From assembly GCF_024868665.1 (NCBI RefSeq), contig NW_026634141.1, positions 62,001-126,000 on the forward strand: a DNA stretch of 64,000 bases. The letters are read 5' to 3'. Source of the stretch: Triplophysa rosa. Its lineage: Eukaryota > Chordata > Actinopteri > Cypriniformes > Nemacheilidae. The notes beneath the pieces are model-generated. The model did not search any database. It had not been told where the DNA came from and saw only the letters and a list, made by a program, of their open reading frames with translations. Shown one piece after another: positions 11,758 through 23,562 of the stretch. Both the position numbers and the translations under genes were made by a program. How positions within the stretch are numbered: the first letter of the stretch is position 1; each line of letters starts with the position of its first letter.

Positions 11758-12300
11758 CGCAGGCCGGGGTGTACTCCCGAGACTGCGCTCTACTCCCCCC
11801 GGGGGAGTTTTCTCTCGTCTGTCCTTACCACCAGGTGCTGCGGCCGCCGAGAGAAAAGGAGACAGAAGCACAAGGAGCGACAGAGACGAGAGAGGGAGAA
11901 AGGAAAAAAAAACATGGTCCGGTTCCCATACACACTGCCGCTCGGTCATGCCAGCCAAGAAACTCTTCCCCGCAGTGCCATGCGATGGTACTGGACGCTC
12001 GGTGGACGGCTCGATCCTCCTCCTCCCCCTGGCGGCCAGCAATGACTCCTCCAGCTGAGGGCAGCAGGCAGCGAGTCCCCCGTTTCCTGCTCCTCCCCTT
12101 CACGGCGGACGGCAGCAGGCTCCAGCCCACGGCCAACGGCAACAACTCCTCCACTCCCTCCCGGACGGCCGCCACCCCACCCCACCCCACCTCAGCCTCG
12201 GGCAGCCACTCGCGGTCTTAACTCTTCCGCGCTGCCCGACCTCTTCAGCACCGCGATCACCCTCAGCAGCGAGGGCTCTCCGACAGCATGTCCCTCCTTC

Positions 12301-12319
12301 CTCCTGGGTTTCAGCACCA
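12301..12319 (-). promoter_or_regulatory. Primer-binding site, tRNA-Phe-like
   Basis: The minus strand reads TGGTGCTGAAACCCAGGAG one base after the 5' LTR end. It starts with TGG, as all tRNA primer sites do, and differs at two positions from the TGGTGCCGAAACCCGGGA site complementary to vertebrate tRNA-Phe. The tRNA identity is from memory. Confidence 0.6.
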
Positions 12320-12435
12320 ATGTAACAAGTTCCAGGAATAGGAAGAAGGAGGTGGGAACCGGCAAACATTAACCAACTTTTAATAACATAAACGAACAAC
12401 AAAACGAAAGTAAAGTTTCCTCATGGTCGTATTTC

Positions 12436-15252
12436 ACCCTATAGTCATGATTTAAAGTTAAGAGTGTCTAGTCTCAAATGCGGTTTCTTTAATACGTACT
12501 GGGTAAACATAATTTCAGTACTCAGTACTATATTCTGCAATCAATGTACAATAATATCTCTGTGCTCTCCTGCCAATGGCTTCTCTCTGGTCAACATTTT
12601 TGCCCTGGTCATAGCCCACCCCCTCCACCCTGGTGCCCTCCAACTCCGCCCACTTCGGCATTTCCTGCTGGTCTCCAACTCCACCTGCTCCGCGTGGTGG
12701 CTCTCTGCCCTGCAGCACCTCCCTCCTGGAGTAAGAAACAATGCTGTGTTGTGTGTCATCATGGAGTCACTAAAGTAGTCGAGTAAAACAGCTCATGTAA
12801 TATGACATCCCTCCTCTATCCATATTTTCACATCTAAGATCATAAATCACGTCAGAAGCCAAACCATTAATTTAACGTTTTTTTTTCCACCGGAGCCTGG
12901 CTTTCGCTTTCAACATGGCGGCTACAAAAATCAGTCTATTCTATTTGATTGACAGCATGAGTTACCTGAGTACACAATACTGTGATAACATTGCGAATGT
13001 CCTATTTTAATCTTCAATTGCCTGTTTAACATATAGCCCTACTTGATTAACGCATCTCTGTGTGATACATAAACCTCCGCTTTGCTTCGCTCTATTGGTG
13101 GTTTATTCTGCTATAACAACCTACTAGCTGTACATTATTTCTTACATTAACATTCTTTGGAAGGTTGCGGCTTGCCAATCAGAATCAAGTTTTCCAGAGC
13201 ACCATGTAATGACTAACTTTACATAATCCCTGATTTTATTGATATTAACATTGTTTTATTGTTTATTTATTATTAATACACTCTGTATTTATTATTAACA
13301 TTATCTAGATGTTTCTGCTGCACCTCAAAAGAGTTCATGATAACAGAATATTCATTTCTGAATTAATTATCCTTTTAAAAACTTAAAAGAGCATGCAACC
13401 AAAGTATAAAGAAAAGAGTCAGATAAAGTCAACTGCATTTTCATGACCATCTTCGCCAGACAAGTCATTATCAGAGGGAGTTATAAATCAGTGTCTCTAG
13501 GCTTTCAACCTTTCAAATGCAACTCATGTTGCTTCTTGATGGTTTGATGCATATTGTCATAAGTAGTTATCAAGCAATCGAGATAACATTGATTTGCACT
13601 CCCTCTGTGCTTTACCCTTTTATTATGCGCATGTGGGCAGGTGCACAAAGTGCATACACTTTGTTTATTATACACAGAGGGACGCACAGCAGCACACAAA
13701 TGTACCAAATATTAAAAATGAAAGGATTTCAATTTGAAAGATTATTATAGTGTAAATTAAGATTAAAAAATCATCCGGCCTTTCCCATAGATGGTCAATC
13801 AAAATTAAGATTAAAAAATCATCCGGCCTTTCCCATAGATGGTCTGCGGTTTAACCTTCTGCACGTAATGCATTAGCAGATTCATTTCCTCTCTGGAGAA
13901 GCGTTCAGTCTTTGCTCTTGCAAATTTCATCATGTAAATAGCGAATCTGCCATGGTGCAAACTCAACTGGCTTTCAAAAAAATCAAAGATGAGACTCTGA
14001 TTGGTTTATTGCACATAACAGCCGAAACACAACACATCCATGACAGGTACAACCCTTTTGGTCTACACGTCTGCGGTGCACAGTACTCGAGTTGTAAAAA
14101 AAAATCAGGGGGGGTGGTGGATTGGATTTAACGTTTAGGGACAGATCATTTGTGCTGATGACAGCGCATATGGTAGGAGACCAACGGTGTACCCTTTTGA
14201 TTATTGTTTAAGCACAAAGATAATTATTATATTATATTACTCTAAAACAACATGCATGCTATTGATATATTACGTATCAGATACTCCTGTCATTGATCTT
14301 GACCAAGGCACCTTAGAATTGGACTTGGTCCCCAGGCTGGCATGGCTACCACTGCTCCAACATAGTTAGGGTAAATACAGAGGACACATTTTCCCACTGG
14401 GTGCAAGGGCAACTTCATACTCATGATACCTATAAATATATTTGGAATTCATCTATTAAATGTTGAAACAAAACCTCACAAAACTTTGTAAATGAACATG
14501 AATCCTCTCAAGTCAAGTCCATTTTAATTGAAGTGCAAGAACAAATGGATTAAACAAATGTACCATTTACAAAATCTAAAAATAATACATATAATACAAA
14601 TACATATAGCACCACCTGACATTTCTTAAACTTGAGGTGGCCAAACAAAAAAAACAAAAAAGGGAAGCAAAATTAATAACTGATTACTACCCCATTCTCC
14701 CCTACAGTATCTCATAAGCTTCCAAAGAGTTTCATAATCATGTAAGGAAAAGTAATGGCTAATGGCTTTCCTTACACTTGCCATTTAATATGTTGTAGAA
14801 TGTTGGGCGAACGATGATAGATAGATAGCGCGTTGACATTCCACCAGCTGGTGCATTCAGACTGCCGCTGTCGAGAGCGTCAAAGTGGCCGGAAGTCATT
14901 CATTTTCAATGTGAGCTGGCTGCGAGCAGCATCGAGGAGCAGCGCGCCGCGTCTTGGCCATTGAGGGCGTCAAGGAGAGTTTAAATCAGGTCAACTTTAT
15001 GGTAATGAGCTATGAAGCGGTTCGGCAGCAACCAATCGGAACGTAGAAGACCATCGCTTGAGATGATTCCAGAGAAAGCAGCCTCTTGGTGCTGGCGGTG
15101 CACCAACCATTTTTTCCGTCGTTAAACTAACAACAGTGGATTTGAACACGACCAAAGTGCACTTAGATCGTTAAAATAGGGCACTAGGTGTTTTTTTTTT
15201 TTATCAAAAATGTTCTACCAGTTTGTACCCACTAACAACATAGAATAGAATT
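12436..15252. other. AT-rich stretch without recognised gene
   Basis: There is no supported gene. A C-rich block at 12590-12740 may be a second retroelement remnant. A short tandem duplication lies at 13754-13844. A GC-richer block at 14820-15080 looks like an unidentified DNA-transposon end. Confidence 0.45.
13754..13844. repeat. Two-copy tandem repeat, 48-bp period
   Basis: A 43-bp unit (AAATTAAGATTAAAAAATC...CCATAGATGGTC) occurs at 13754-13796 and again at 13802-13844 without a mismatch. Five bases separate the two copies. The identity implies a recent local duplication. Confidence 0.9.
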
Positions 15253-15632
15253 GTCAGGAAACACAGACTCAAGAGTCAGTAGACACTTGAGATTCCGTTT
15301 ATTGAAACAGTTCATACAATGGCAAGTAGATTAAATGATTAAACGGCAACAATGATGAACAACACAGTTTAACAGGTACATTGCACCATATACACACACT
15401 TTCCCAGACAGCAGAAGCAGCTTACTTATATGTTATGCTTCACTTAGGTAATCACAGACCAAATGAATGACGAAGGAAACCAGAAGACTGAATACACTGG
15501 AGTAGGAGACAGGAACTAACATGGAGGAACATATTAACAGGTAGGCTAAGTACCACACAGTGTCTTGGCAGCACCTAGACCTCAATGAGACCAGAAGTGT
15601 GTGTGGGGTGCTGACTTTTATACTGTACAAGG
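15253..15632 (-). mobile_element. Possible LTR fragment with TATA box and poly(A) signal
   Basis: On the minus strand a TATAAAAG box (plus-strand CTTTTATA near 15616-15623) lies about 320 bp upstream of AATAAA (plus-strand TTTATT near 15298). The stretch ends TTTCCTGACA, as an LTR would. Left and right flanks show no matching target duplication, and the TATA sits only a few bases inside the right edge, so the U3 end seems truncated by the repeat starting near 15628. The LTR reading is inference. Confidence 0.35.
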
Positions 15633-15830
15633 GCCCTGTCCCAAATTTCGCACCTCATGTAGCATTGCAGTCTTGTGGGCTTACATTGATGTGCTTGCCA
15701 AGTGTACGAGGCCGCAGAATGTCACATTCTTCTATTTAGCACTCAGAAGTGTACTCACGAGGGCCGCCTTTGAGCCCTCGGCAGGGGCGAAGCGGTGGCT
15801 TCTAGGGCTTCAGCCCAGATTGTTTTTTGT
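15628..15830. repeat. Repeat end AGGGCCCTGTCCCAAAT
   Basis: The AGGGCCCTGTCCCAAAT motif here reappears in inverse orientation at about 22045-22066 (ATTTGGGACAGGGCCTA). Both look like termini of one DNA-transposon family rich in GGGC(A/C)CT blocks. The remainder of the family was not resolved. Confidence 0.4.
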
Positions 15831-15847
15831 TTTTACTCCTCAGGTTA

Positions 15848-16431
15848 AAGGAGTCATATTGCACAGCTAAAACGAATATTATTGTTTGTTTTAGATGTAA
15901 CGCAATGTGTATACATGATTTAAAGTTTAAAATACGTTGTATTTTCCACATACCGTGCATGTTTGTATCTCCTCTTTGCCCCGCCTCTCTGAAACGCGCT
16001 GATTTTTTACAAAGCTCATCGCTCTGAAAAGCGAGGTGTGCTATGATTGGCCAGTTCACCAGTGCGTAGTGATTGGTCAAATACTGCAAGCATTTCACGG
16101 AAATGTAACGCCTCTTACCATATTCGGAACATCAGGTTCCAAAGCAATTGTACTGACAGGCGATACAATGAGATTTACAATTACGCCCACCTTAACTACG
16201 TGTAGATTTGGGCGGTCTTAGTCAAATCACGTTACGAAGTTACATAGATTCGCCGGGGTGTGGTTACGCGAGGCGTTTCAGGCAAGTCTGGTTGAGCATT
16301 TGCTTTTAGATAGAATGTATCTTTTGTTCCCATACTTTCATTTGTGCAATTTTACGTGTCTAATACATGCATGGGCAACTTATAACACACCAAAAACACA
16401 GAAAAACACGTACTTACGTCATATGACCCCT
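15848..16431. mobile_element. TTAA-flanked MITE, 584 bp (piggyBac-type)
   Basis: TTAA at 15844-15847 and 16432-16435 flank an element starting AGGAGTCATAT and ending ATATGACCCCT, near-perfect inverted termini. TTAA duplication is the signature of piggyBac transposases. No transposase frame is present, so it is non-autonomous. Confidence 0.78.
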
Positions 16432-17155
16432 TTAAATTAATTTATACAGTACGCTAGGTGGCGGCATTAAGCTTTAAACTCAGTAGTCCACCACTTCAGT
16501 CAAAGCGAAGGAGACGTTGAGGTCAAAACGAAGGTGCATGCAAATTAAAATGCTGAATCTTCCGACAGTTAACACGTTTCAAATCTGTCATTATTACAGT
16601 GGCTTCGTTATTACTGTGAAAGTGTCTATTTATAGTTATGTGGTGTGAAAACTGTTCAATAGCGTTCGGATAATGGCTAATGGCTGTTACAACTGATCTA
16701 GTCTGATTTCATGTTGGTATATTTACAGTAACGTTACATTAATTCACAGTGAATTAAAGCTTTGTGACAAACCCTTCCTCATAGCAAATATCTATTCATA
16801 GATATACAAACTTTTTTTAAAAAGAGACAGCCAGGATCAGGTTAGAAAGTGAAAAGTATTATTGAATTGATAGATTGATAAGTGTATTGATAGGCAGTTA
16901 CAAAATGTAGATTCTCCCCAATCTCTTATTATCTTAATATATTTACATCACAAATGTTCTGTTTGCTTTATTTATTAGCAGATTAGGTGTATAGTCAAGT
17001 AGAATGCAATATGCTTATGTGTGATAATTGTCAGTGCAAAGAGGGAGAGAGGAGGGCGGAGAGAGAAAGAGATAAAGTGCTTCAAGAAGAATGTTATGTT
17101 AAAGAATGAAAGCAAAAGGAAAAAAATAAAAGAATAAAATTAGAGTTTTATTTAA

Positions 17156-17660
17156 AGGTACAGTTTGTAACAATTTTGCAGTAAAATATCCACTAAGCTA
17201 GTGTTATATATTTTGTTCAGCTGAGTACTTACAATATCTCAAATGTTTCCAACTACTTGTAAATCGTGAGAAAATGGCCATTCTAAACAGTGACACGGGG
17301 CTGTGCAGTCGCCTGTCAGTGGCATCATATCCACATTCCCCTTTGTTACCACCTTTACTGATCTAGAAACTGCATGACAACAGTGTCGTGGACAAATGCT
17401 GAAGTAGTGTCTAACATCTAGCAAGCCACTAATTTGTTTCGAGCAGTCACTTATTTATGGACCACAATTATTCGCAACAATTATAAAACTTTACCTCATC
17501 TGCTAACATGATTTCTTCTTCCCGTCTGATTGATGGCCATCAGCGGTGTTGAAGACAACAGATCCCATCATTCCACGCTCCTTCACAGCGTCGTCAAGCT
17601 ACGGCATTGTTGTTGTTTTGATTGTGCGCCCTCTAGGGGCAGTTTTTACAAACTGCACCT
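17156..17660. mobile_element. TTAA-flanked MITE, 505 bp
   Basis: TTAA at 17152-17155 and 17661-17664 flank termini AGGTACAGTTTGTAA and TTACAAACTGCACCT, with one mismatch in the inverted repeat. The layout matches piggyBac-type non-autonomous elements. No coding capacity is seen. Confidence 0.75.
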
Positions 17661-18673
17661 TTAAGAGAAGTGAAAATGTAATTTACAAAATTTGTTATGT
17701 AACAGTTTCAGAATGATAACACAGAGAACACTTTGATTAAAAAATTGTTTATTATAGCTGCCATAAATGTGGAAAAAATCTCCTTGGTGGGCCAAGCACT
17801 GGAACACCTAGATTTTGGGCTAATCCCCCAATGTCTACAATGTCTGGCTCTGCCCCTGGCCCTCAGTGCTGACTTTAGGGAAGCCATCATTGCTGCACCC
17901 TCCACTGAAGTTACCTACCCAGGAATCCTTGCGACTGACCAATCACAGAACATTTGGGAGGAGTGTTGTGGATGTCAATCATACCTAAACATGACAGATA
18001 ATTTTGAAATGTATGTTTTGATCAAATTCAAACTTAAAACAGTTTCTTTTTCAAATTACTGCTTATTTACTTCTTATTAAAGTGGAGGTCTGATGGAATT
18101 TCACTTCTTTAAATTTAGTTAGTGAGTAGTTTAGCTGTTTGAGCATAAACAACACCTGTCAAGTAGCAACGCTCAAAGTTCATAAAAAAGAAGTTATTTT
18201 CTGTAACAGAAATCACTTTTTAAAGAATACAGTGAATGGTTTGTTGGGACTACAACCAGCTACTTCCTGAAGTCAGTGCCAATCCTAGACGTCTGTGGGC
18301 CCTAAGCAAACCTTTGTGGGGGGCCCTTGTCATAGTACAATTTAGATAAACATAACTGTGAACTATAAGAGAAAAAAAATAATTAACACAGCTGTAAAAA
18401 AAAAAACTAACACATGAATGCGGTGTTTTACTAACCAAATGAATGATTGACAAAAATAAAACAAATATAGTTTACTCAAGAAAGATAAGCATACGAAAAC
18501 AAATCAATAATTCTCTAAATGTCATGACACAAAAAATACATATTATCATGGGCAAACAAAATACAGTGGACTGCAGTGGTGTGCATTATAGCTGGAACTC
18601 ATATGAACACTGTACGGTTGGTTTTGTGCTGTAAGTCATTCCTTTTAAATGCTATTGAAGTTAGAAACGTGTA
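17661..18673. other. No recognised gene; possible hAT end
   Basis: A CAGTGCCAATCC block at 18274, followed by GGGCCCTAAGCAAACC and GGGGGGCCC, resembles one terminus of a fish hAT family. No matching right end was found. The open frame at 17733-18080 has no recognised domain. Confidence 0.35.
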
Positions 18674-18876
18674 CAGGTGCTGGTCATATAATTAGAATAT
18701 CATCAAAAAGTTGATTTATTTCACTAATTCTATTCAAAAAGTGAAACTTGTATATTATATTCATTCATTACACACAGACTGATATATTTCAAATGTTTAT
18801 TTCTTTTAATTTGATGATTATAACTGACAACTAATGAAAATCCCAAATTCAGTATCTCAGAAAATTAGAATATTAC

Positions 18877-19207
18877 TGTAGCGAGGAAGGCGGGGCGAGA
18901 GCCGTGGGGCGGGTAAGGCGGGGCCGGCGGCGTAAGTGGCAACGAGTGTCAGCTGTGCGACCGCCGGTCCCCGCATGCCTCACGGGGGAGCTCGGGAGCA
19001 TAAGAGGACGAGCGACCGGACCATGGAGAGAGAGGACCCGGGCCCGGAAACAGTTAAGTTTGTGTATGTTCGTGTGGCCGGCAGTCGACCGTGAGGTGGC
19101 TGCCGGCCTTTTATTTGCTGGATTATTGTTTATTTATTTTGATTAAAGTTTTGTGAATGTTCGCCGGTTCCCGCCTCCTTCCTTCCGTTTTATTGAGCTT
19201 TGCTACA
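18877..19207 (+). mobile_element. Solo LTR, 331 bp, inside Tc1
   Basis: It starts TGTAGCGAGG and ends TTTGCTACA, and is flanked by the 5-bp duplication ATTAC (18872-18876 and 19208-19212). It is GC-rich against an AT-rich host. ATTAAAG at about 19143 could serve as a poly(A) signal. It shares blocks with the LTR at 11442-11741. A solo LTR forms when the two LTRs of a full element recombine and lose the interior. Confidence 0.9.
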
Positions 19208-19232
19208 ATTACTTAAGACCATGGTATCCCTG

Positions 19233-19461
19233 TTCTTAATTGGCCAGCAAACTCACCTGACCTTAACCCCATAGAAAATCTATGGGGTATTGTGAAGAGG
19301 AAGATGCGATATGCCAGACCCAACAATGTAGAAGAGCTGAACGCTACTATCAGAGCAACCTGGCCTCTCATAACACATGAGCAGTGCCACAGACTGATCG
19401 ACTCCATGCCACGCCGCATTGCTGCAGTAATTCAGGCAAAAGGAGCCCCAACTAAGTATTG
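19233..19461 (+). pseudogene. Tc1 transposase C-terminal fragment
   Basis: The frame reads LNWPANSPDLNPIENLWGIV, then KRKMRYARPNNVEELNATIR, and ends MPRRIAAVIQAKGAPTKY at a stop. This is the end of the DDE catalytic domain of Tc1 transposase, and the catalytic acidic residue of the PIENLWG block is kept. The N-terminal DNA-binding half and the first two catalytic Asp blocks are gone, so it is non-functional. Confidence 0.85.
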
Positions 19462-19936
19462 AGTGCTGTACATGCTCATACTTTTCATGTTCATACTTTT
19501 CAATTGGCCAAGATTTATAAAAATCCTTTTTGTATTGGTCTTAAATAATATTCTAATTTTCTGAGATACTGAATTTGGGATTTTCATTAGTTGTCAGTTA
19601 TAATTATCAAATTAAAAGAAATAAACATTTGAAATATATCAGTCTGTGTGTAATGAATGAATATAATATACAAGTTTCACTTTTTGAATGGAATTAGTGA
19701 AATAAATCAACTTTTTGATGATATTCTAATTATATGACCAGCACCTGTATATTAATGTGTAGCCTATGTAACTTTGAAGACGGTCCCTCAATTCAGACTA
19801 TTGAACGTCCAACGTCAAACAAACTTTATGCCAGTGACTAAATACTGTAATAAGACTTTAGTACAAAACACATGCCTTCTTGTTCTTTTGCTTCGCGTTA
19901 TTGGCGTTTTTTTCCACAACAGACTTTAGAAAACCT

Positions 19937-19970
19937 CCATGGCTTTAAAACCTCCGTTTTAAAGCCATGG
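19937..19970. repeat. Perfect hairpin, 15-bp stem and 4-base loop
   Basis: CCATGGCTTTAAAAC is followed by CTCC and then its exact reverse complement. A 15-bp perfect stem is unlikely by chance in a short stretch, but no transposon boundary or gene is seen next to it. Confidence 0.8.
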
Positions 19971-20216
19971 CCATATGTAAAGACGCATCGTCACATCACG
20001 CGCTTGTCATCACCTGCCGCACACTACATGATGTCCGAGACCGGGTAAACTAATTAAATAAATTAAGTAGTAAAAAGAACATTTCCAAATAATTCCTTTA
20101 AAGTTGAATCTGCAAGTTATAAAAATAGTGTCTTGTTTACATTATAGTGTTTTTGATTCAGTACAAACGCTGATTGGACGAACTTCTGTTGTTTGGTTGT
20201 TTGTCATTGCTGTAAA

Positions 20217-21485
20217 CAGGCGCGGACTAATGCACAGGCTTGCCTAGGCTGCAGCCTAGGGGCCCCACCTGTTTAGGGGCCACTGATTGGCCAGATTTTT
20301 TTTATTTTAAATTTACTTCAGCGTGAACAAAAAATAGACCCTCATTGCCCCATAAGTAATAAAATAAAACAAACCGGTGATTGGATAGATGTGACATATG
20401 AGTCACATCTGTCCAATCAGCTGCTGCTGAAATCATGTTAATCATTTTCATTTGTCACTGCTAATGCTAGACGGCATAGCGGCAAAATGTCCGAAAGAAA
20501 GTACAATAGTGGAGCACATAAACAGAGAATACAAGATAGCAGCAGGAGGACTGGCAGCTCGCATTGGCAAACATCGGTGCTGTGCTTGAAACAACTGCAG
20601 CGGGATCCTTATAAGGATGTTGCAGCAGTTAACTCATCATGTCATCGGTAATATTTCAGGGAGTTATTCCACAATGACACGCATATTATACAGGTTGGTT
20701 TTTAATTATGGCTTTGTTTTATACACAGTTTATGTAATGCACAGTGGTTTGTGTCTAAGTAAAGATCCACCGAGGTGTTTTTAGGGGCCGTTAATATTTT
20801 GAGTAGCCTATACTTTTAAAACTGGAGCTTGCGCTCTCCTGGTGTTTGCCATTGCTAAGCAACCAGGAATGTAGAGGAAACACTGTAGTATTTGCTGTCT
20901 CAATGTGTGTGTATTCGAGTGCGACTGTTCCCGACGCCCTTTGCAGCCTTGGTTTGGTGTCTCAGCTTGATTCTATCAAACCCTGGTGCGTTTGCATTCA
21001 TCTTACGTCATCACGAACGTGCATGACATGGGATAGTAAACAGAACACGGGTCAATATATTGTGTTTTTTTTATTCACATGATGCTATTATGTGCAGCGC
21101 AGAGTAAACAACACTTGGTCTTACTGTATGTTTGCTTACAGAGCTTTCTGCTGCTTGCAAACAGATTATTTATCAGGACTATTTTTAAATCTGGAAACAT
21201 CGTATTACCATTCATTTGCCGCTCTGATTCCACTTGCAACGCGCAAAACAATTCAGGCTCACTCTTTCTCAAATCCAAGGTAAATTTAATCGGCTAAAGT
21301 GCATACACAGGGTTCGGTACCCTATTGCGCACCTGAGTTTGCTTGACCACTTCTACAGCAGTTTTTCATGCAAACCGTTCCCCCTTCCGAACTAAACTGC
21401 AAGCGTGAAAGGCAACTGAAAGCCACCTAAGGGGCCTCACCCAAAGAGTAGCCTAGGGGCCCCTGACCACCTTAATCCGCCCCTG
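20217..21485 (+). mobile_element. hAT transposon remnant, 1269 bp
   Basis: The ends are CAGGCGCGGACTAA and TTAATCCGCCCCTG (imperfect inverted repeats beginning CAG). They are flanked by a perfect 8-bp duplication GCTGTAAA (20209-20216 and 21486-21493). Sub-terminal GCAGCCTAGGGGCC and GTAGCCTAGGGGCC blocks add to the inverted structure. It keeps one short exon-like frame and has lost the main transposase. Confidence 0.88.
20487..20651 (+). pseudogene. N-terminal exon-like fragment of hAT transposase
   Basis: A 54-codon frame begins MSERKYNSGAHKQR and ends in a stop after NSSCHR. Lys/Arg-rich 'MS.RKY.SG..K' starts are typical of the hAT transposases often annotated as ZMYM1-like in fish. The rest of the enzyme, including the BED finger and dimerisation domains, is absent from the element. 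The family guess is from the start motif plus the element ends. Confidence 0.45.
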
Positions 21486-21493
21486 GCTGTAAA

Positions 21494-22792
21494 TTATGTT
21501 GCTGTCATCACTAAATAGTTCCTTTTGCAGGTGCGAATGTGATCAGGGAAATGGCCTGAGGGAAAACTTCACAAACGACAGCCCTCTTTACTCGTTACAG
21601 AACTCTGTACCTGACCTTATCCTGTCAGAAAGCGCCTTCTGTAAAGCTGAACAGCACAGCTTCTGCATTATAGAGAAATATTAAATAACAACATATATGG
21701 ATATTAAGAACACATTAGTTATTATTATTATTAGTTATTGAATATACAAATAAATAAATATTCATAAGCAGTTGCATTACAAACATAAGTATCTACTGTA
21801 ATGTTTAGGTGGCATTACAACAACAGGACAACAGTGTGGTCGACTTCATGCAGCGCTGTGCAGACTGATCAGCGTATGACATCAAAGAACCACGAGAGCG
21901 ATTAGAAAGCACTGTTTGCTCTTTCTGGCATGACGACCTCAAGTCTGTCACAAAATGGATTCGTGCCTAGTGCCCTATAGGTCTGCACTTCCTAACATCA
22001 CTAAGTGTGGACTCGGAGGAGGTCCACATGACCACAGTGTGCCATTTGGGACAGGGCCTATGTGGTTAATGGGATAACTGATTGATGTCCAGGTAGTGGC
22101 GATCAGAATTCTGGAGATGGTGAACAGTGAGATGAGGGTGCCATTTCTGTGCCAGTAAGGCCGTGTCCACATGTGTTTTCAAAATCGCAGCTGTTTCTAT
22201 GCGGTTTGGCCGTTCTTTCAAATGCAAATGCAGGACCCCGTCACTAAAACTGAACTTTTATTGAAAACTATGGTTTCAGTGTTATTGTGTAGACTGTGAA
22301 ACTGCAGATTTAGCATTTGATGTTGGAATGTGTGCCTCTATCTCCTTTGTTTGACGATAGATTCCAGGCTTCTGATTGGCCAACACGGTATTATGGATAT
22401 GGTTATATCGGCACCTGTTGGCTTGATATGCTCCTGACAGCACCTCAAATGAAGAAGGAAAAACTGTTAAATACCTGTGTACATGTGGACTAGGCCTAAT
22501 GCAATGTAGCACCAGTACGAGTCTCTTCGTCATCCATGTCTCAAATGTTAGAGCTAATCAGTGGAGAAAGAATGGAAACAGCAATACTTACAAACTAGTT
22601 TTAATCACACAAGAATTGAGGATTTACTAGACAAGGGCTTTTTGAAAACAGTAAGCATTGTAAGACAGCAGACACTTTTGGTGGTGACATCCACATAGAG
22701 TATGAAAGAAAATTATGAATGTTAAAGATGTTTGTTTGACATTTTGATTCAGTTCTGTAATTTTATTCAAACTGTCGTCCCAGCTAACACAG
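21494..22792. other. No recognised gene
   Basis: The stretch holds a short ATT run near 21720-21740 and a GGGACAGGGCC transposon end near 22050. I see no coding signal. Confidence 0.45.
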
Positions 22793-23003
22793 TACGTTCT
22801 GACGACGTCTCCAGTTGGTCTTTATTTGGTCACCGTGACATTACTTTGTGACCACATTCTGAGGACGTCTTGGCAATGTTCCATTTCTTTGAATTTTTGC
22901 TAACGTTCCAGAAACGTCGTAGCCACGTTCTCAAAAAAACGTTGTTAATTAATCCCACGGAGAACGTTGTAGAGACATGGTATACTGGTCTTCAGATAAC
23001 CTA
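22793..23003. repeat. ACGT-rich repeat with CCAGCTAACACAGT terminus
   Basis: The stretch starts CCCAGCTAACACAGTACGTT and contains many ACGT and GACGTC motifs. The same terminus in inverse orientation ends the repeat at 36438-36462. The element is cut on its right by the Harbinger at 23004, so only one end is visible here. Confidence 0.5.
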
Positions 23004-23562
23004 GGCCCAGTTTTTCAAAAGTAATCCAGTGGTATTTCGGATCACGGATTGGATCAAATCTTGGAAATGGGCTTTTCAAAAGCAAAAGAGGGATTCCGAA
23101 CTAAGATCAGAGCATGTAATCCGATTTTACATTTGATTTGGATCAAACCTGCCCTTTTCGATTCTTCAAAACTTTGAAATCGGTTTGGGATCTATTTGAT
23201 CCAAAAAAACAGGATTATCCTGATCCCATCAGAAAGGTGGATTCTGTTGTGATTTTTCGAACCAAATAAACTCAGAGAGTTTTTTTTAAGTGAATGATCA
23301 CAAAATCAATGTTTACTGATGATATATACATTTCTTCATATTTGAAGCATATATGAACCATGTCACATCTAATGAGATATGGTAAACAACAAAAACAAAC
23401 AAAAGAAATCTCAAAGCTATCAGCTGTCAAATAAATGGCACTGTGCTCTGTGCTATATGCTGTGCTCTGTGCAACTGTGCTATGCTCACAGCTCTATAAT
23501 TCCACAGTATATTAATGGCAATGCCAACAACAAATATACTCAGTCATTCAGTAGCCTAGTTA

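Larger units (their letters stand above)
11442..12435 (-). mobile_element. Short LTR retrotransposon, coding region deleted
   Basis: On the minus strand a truncated 5' LTR (12321-12435) is followed after one base by a primer-binding site. About 560 bp of internal GC-rich DNA follow, then a purine-rich tract and a complete 3' LTR (11442-11741). The internal region holds no pol domain; it is far too short for gag-pol, so this is a TRIM-like or internally deleted copy. The LTR is related to the solo LTR at 18877-19207: both share the GGAGGCGGGAACC block and CCTCACGGTCGACTGCC. Confidence 0.75.
18674..19747. mobile_element. Tc1/mariner element split by a solo LTR
   Basis: Perfect inverted termini (CAGGTGCTGGTCATATAATT at the left, its complement at the right) lie between TA dinucleotides at 18672-18673 and 19748-19749. 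The inverted repeat extends about 200 bp. The internal Tc1 sequence is much reduced: only the C-terminal transposase part survives at 19233-19461. A solo LTR sits at 18877-19207 with its own target duplication, so it came in after the Tc1. Confidence 0.9.

Noticed and set aside
11522..12221. Long Ser/Pro/Arg-rich frames on both strands
   Set aside because: They overlap the LTR and GC-rich interior of a retroelement, occur in all frames, and show no domain.
15253..15632. Host gene promoter and 3' end
   Set aside because: A TATA box and AATAAA lie 320 bp apart with no open frame between them, which fits an LTR better, though that too is unproven.
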